From Dehalococcoidia bacterium (GTDB taxonomy: Bacteria > Chloroflexota > Dehalococcoidia > Lucifugimonadales > Lucifugimonadaceae): a DNA stretch of 6,299 nucleotides. The translations under genes and the position numbers were made by a program. The notes beneath the pieces were generated by a model. It made no database searches. It saw only the letters and a list, made by a program, of their open reading frames with translations, and was not told the DNA's origin. Location: positions 1 to 6,299 of the forward strand of contig JAAXHR010000305.1 in NCBI GenBank assembly GCA_012270805.1, read 5' to 3'. Within the stretch, counting starts at the first letter, position 1. Every line of letters begins with the position of its first letter. This document shows positions 5,180-6,299 of the stretch, piece by piece.

Positions 5180-5209
5180 TTATTGCGACAGTTGTTTGAG
5201 CGAGTGCAA
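5180..5209 (-). promoter_or_regulatory. Candidate promoter for the RraA-like gene
   Basis: On the minus strand TTGCAC (5204-5209) and CAATAA (5180-5185) lie 18 bases apart, ending 16 bases before the ATG at 5163. Transcription would then begin within about 10 bases of the start codon, which would fit the lack of a Shine-Dalgarno sequence. The hexamers match the consensus only partly. Confidence 0.25.
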
Positions 5210-5212
5210 ATT

Positions 5213-5743
5213 CTACATTTCGGGCTGTGGACTAGAAACGGGGATGGTGCCGCTTAGAGTTCGGACGGCGGATTTGACACGTGTGACGGCGTGCTCTGCA
5301 AGTTCAGGATTTTTTACTTCGTGCTCCCAGATCCTTATCACCTGCCAGCCTCTCTCTTGCAGATCTTTGTCATTTGACCTATCGCGATCCATGTTCCGCT
5401 GGAATTTTGTTGACCAGTATTCGTGGTTGCGGGTGGGCGTCGTGGCGTGTTCCGGGCAACGGTGCCAAAAACAACCGTCGATGAAGACTGCGACTTTCTC
5501 GGTTGGGAAGACGACATCCACTTTGACGCCACGACGATCAAACTTGATGTAGCGATCCTTTCGGAAGCGGAGGCCCGAGCGGTGCAAAATGCTTCGGAAT
5601 ACGATTTCAGGTTTCGTGTCGCTCCGCCGGTTTGACATCATCGAACGGCGCGTACCCTCGTCGGAGGCGGGAGGAGCCGCAGGGAGAGAGGAGGCATAGA
5701 ATAGCATGTGGCGGAGTCTAACGCCTTTGTTTACATCTGCCAC
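5213..5743 (-). CDS. vsr: Very short patch repair (Vsr)-type DNA mismatch endonuclease
   Basis: Up to 176 residues; the domain runs from about 27 to 162. Vsr nicks DNA at T:G mismatches formed when 5-methylcytosine deaminates, starting very short patch repair. The entry block EGTRRSMMSNRRSDTKPE is characteristic. D76 (KVDVVFP) is the expected catalytic, Mg2+-binding aspartate. DGCFWHRCPEH at 89-99 contains F92, W93 and H94, equivalent to the mismatch-intercalating and catalytic residues of E. coli Vsr, and C91, C96 and H141 (WEHE) are plausible zinc ligands. YW...K...RN..RD and GWQVIRIWEHE complete the family pattern. The start is uncertain: GTG at 5743 or ATG at 5707 (164 residues); neither has a good ribosome-binding site, and both include the whole domain. 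No cytosine methyltransferase gene is in the window, its usual partner. It sits 25 bases past the cupin stop, so the two may share a transcript. Confidence 0.93.
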   Translation of the reverse strand: MADVNKGVRLRHMLFYASSLPAAPPASDEGTRRSMMSNRRSDTKPEIVFRSILHRSGLRFRKDRYIKFDRRGVKVDVVFPTEKVAVFIDGCFWHRCPEHATTPTRNHEYWSTKFQRNMDRDRSNDKDLQERGWQVIRIWEHEVKNPELAEHAVTRVKSAVRTLSGTIPVSSPQPEM

Positions 5744-5768
5744 CTGTTAGGCAGCTGATCAACAGATC

Positions 5769-6176
5769 TCACGCCCGCCCGAAATCATCGGCCTCGCGGA
5801 CGATGTCGTCCTCGCCTAGATAGTCACCAGTTTGGACCTCGATGATTTCGAGTGGTTCGATGGATGACGGGTTGGCGATGCGGTGTTTATGGGTGCGTGG
5901 GACGTGGATCGACTGCGATGGGCCTAGCATCTGGTCTTCGCCGTTGATCGTTACCTGGGCTATGCCTCGAGCTACGGTCCAGGTTTCGGCGCGGTGGCGA
6001 TGCCATTGGTAGGAGAGCCGGCTGTCGGGCTTGATGCTCAGCCGTTTGACCTGGAAGCCTGGGCCTCTAGTTAAGACTTCGTAGGATCCCCACGGACGGT
6101 CTTCGCGGCGAGGGTTTCTGGTTCGACGCAACGCTTCGGTGTCTATGGGCGTTGACGGCGTTTGCTCTTCAGGCAT
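5769..6176 (-). CDS. Mannose-6-phosphate isomerase type II-like cupin
   Basis: A 135-residue protein that is a single cupin barrel of the type II phosphomannose isomerase family. Such domains interconvert mannose-6-phosphate and fructose-6-phosphate with a divalent metal, feeding GDP-mannose synthesis. Recognisable are RPWGSYEVL (27-35), FQVKRLSIKP (41-50), the metal-binding set Q57, H59, H61, E64 (YQWHRHRAETW) and H98 (HKHRIANP), and the terminal block IEVQTGDYLGEDDIVR (112-127). D51 replaces the usual Gly in the turn before LSYQ. In most bacteria this domain is the C-terminal half of a fused mannose-1-phosphate guanylyltransferase; here it stands alone, with a 26-residue polar N-terminal leader. 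No Shine-Dalgarno sequence precedes the ATG at 6176. It is the first gene of the minus-strand run. An isomerase is the best guess, but other sugar-phosphate or regulatory cupins have a similar fold. Confidence 0.92.
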   Translation of the reverse strand: MPEEQTPSTPIDTEALRRTRNPRREDRPWGSYEVLTRGPGFQVKRLSIKPDSRLSYQWHRHRAETWTVARGIAQVTINGEDQMLGPSQSIHVPRTHKHRIANPSSIEPLEIIEVQTGDYLGEDDIVREADDFGRA

Positions 6177-6299
6177 GTGGCATTCGATGCGAGGCAGTGT
6201 GATTTGGTCCGAGGACGCTTGGTAGTAACCTGAATCCTACGTCAAACCGACACGAGCCAAGATTGTGATCGCCCTATGACAAGTAGCAACCCGACATCT
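6177..6299. promoter_or_regulatory. Upstream region of the cupin gene, possibly divergent
   Basis: These 123 bases must carry the cupin promoter on the minus strand. TTGACG (6240-6245) is a good -35 match, but the nearest -10-like hexamer, TACCAA (6219-6224), is only 15 bases away, so the assignment is weak. No repeat or RNA gene is visible. Confidence 0.25.
6276..6299 (+). CDS. Possible first eight codons of a divergent gene cut by the window edge
   Basis: An ATG at 6276 opens a frame reading MTSSNPTS to the edge without a stop. A Thr/Ser-rich start is common in real proteins, but no ribosome-binding site precedes it and eight codons prove nothing. Listed only so that the end of the window is not read as empty. 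Confidence 0.15.

Overview
This 6.3-kb window is bacterial chromosome with short intergenic gaps. Eight of the ten genes I am confident of lie on the minus strand; the other two, a pair of tiny iron-sulfur genes, lie on the plus strand. The gene inventory is a 2-hydroxyacid dehydrogenase, an enolase-superfamily sugar-acid dehydratase-like protein, an RraA-like aldolase-fold protein and a zinc alcohol dehydrogenase. From general knowledge, this mix and the GC-rich palindromic intergenic repeats resemble Chloroflexota of the SAR202/Dehalococcoidia type. That is inference, because there is no rRNA or marker gene to settle taxonomy.

Layout from left to right. Positions 1-630 (minus) hold the N-terminal 210 residues of a D-isomer-specific 2-hydroxyacid dehydrogenase that runs off the left edge. 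Positions 631-1080 are a 450-base intergenic stretch with no convincing gene but many overlapping inverted repeats, some of them mutually exclusive. Positions 1081-2238 (minus) encode a mandelate racemase/muconate lactonizing enzyme family protein with a galactonate-dehydratase-like set of active-site residues. A 143-base divergent control region with an 11-base-period direct repeat separates it from two adjacent plus-strand genes (2382-2579 and 2584-2793). Each encodes one CDGSH iron-sulfur domain, and the second carries a CDNSH variant. These converge, with only 5 bases between stop codons, on a zinc-dependent alcohol dehydrogenase (2799-3878, minus).

Further right, four minus-strand genes follow in transcription order: a small mannose-6-phosphate-isomerase-type cupin (6176-5769), a Vsr-type mismatch endonuclease without a visible methylase partner (5743-5213), an RraA-like protein (5163-4498) and a two-helix membrane protein with a PH-like C-terminal region (4495-3962). 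The last two are only 2 bases apart and are probably translationally coupled. The final bases may hold the start of a divergent plus-strand gene.

Working together: the dehydratase-like, RraA-like, alcohol dehydrogenase and hydroxyacid dehydrogenase genes would fit breakdown of oxidised sugars or other hydroxy acids. An enolase-superfamily enzyme would dehydrate the acid, an aldolase-type enzyme would cleave the resulting keto acid, and dehydrogenases would interconvert alcohol or hydroxy and carbonyl groups. They are not in one compact operon and no substrate can be read from the sequence, so this pathway is a hypothesis. The most unusual items are the end-to-end pair of single-domain CDGSH genes and the switch-like repeat block upstream of the hydroxyacid dehydrogenase.
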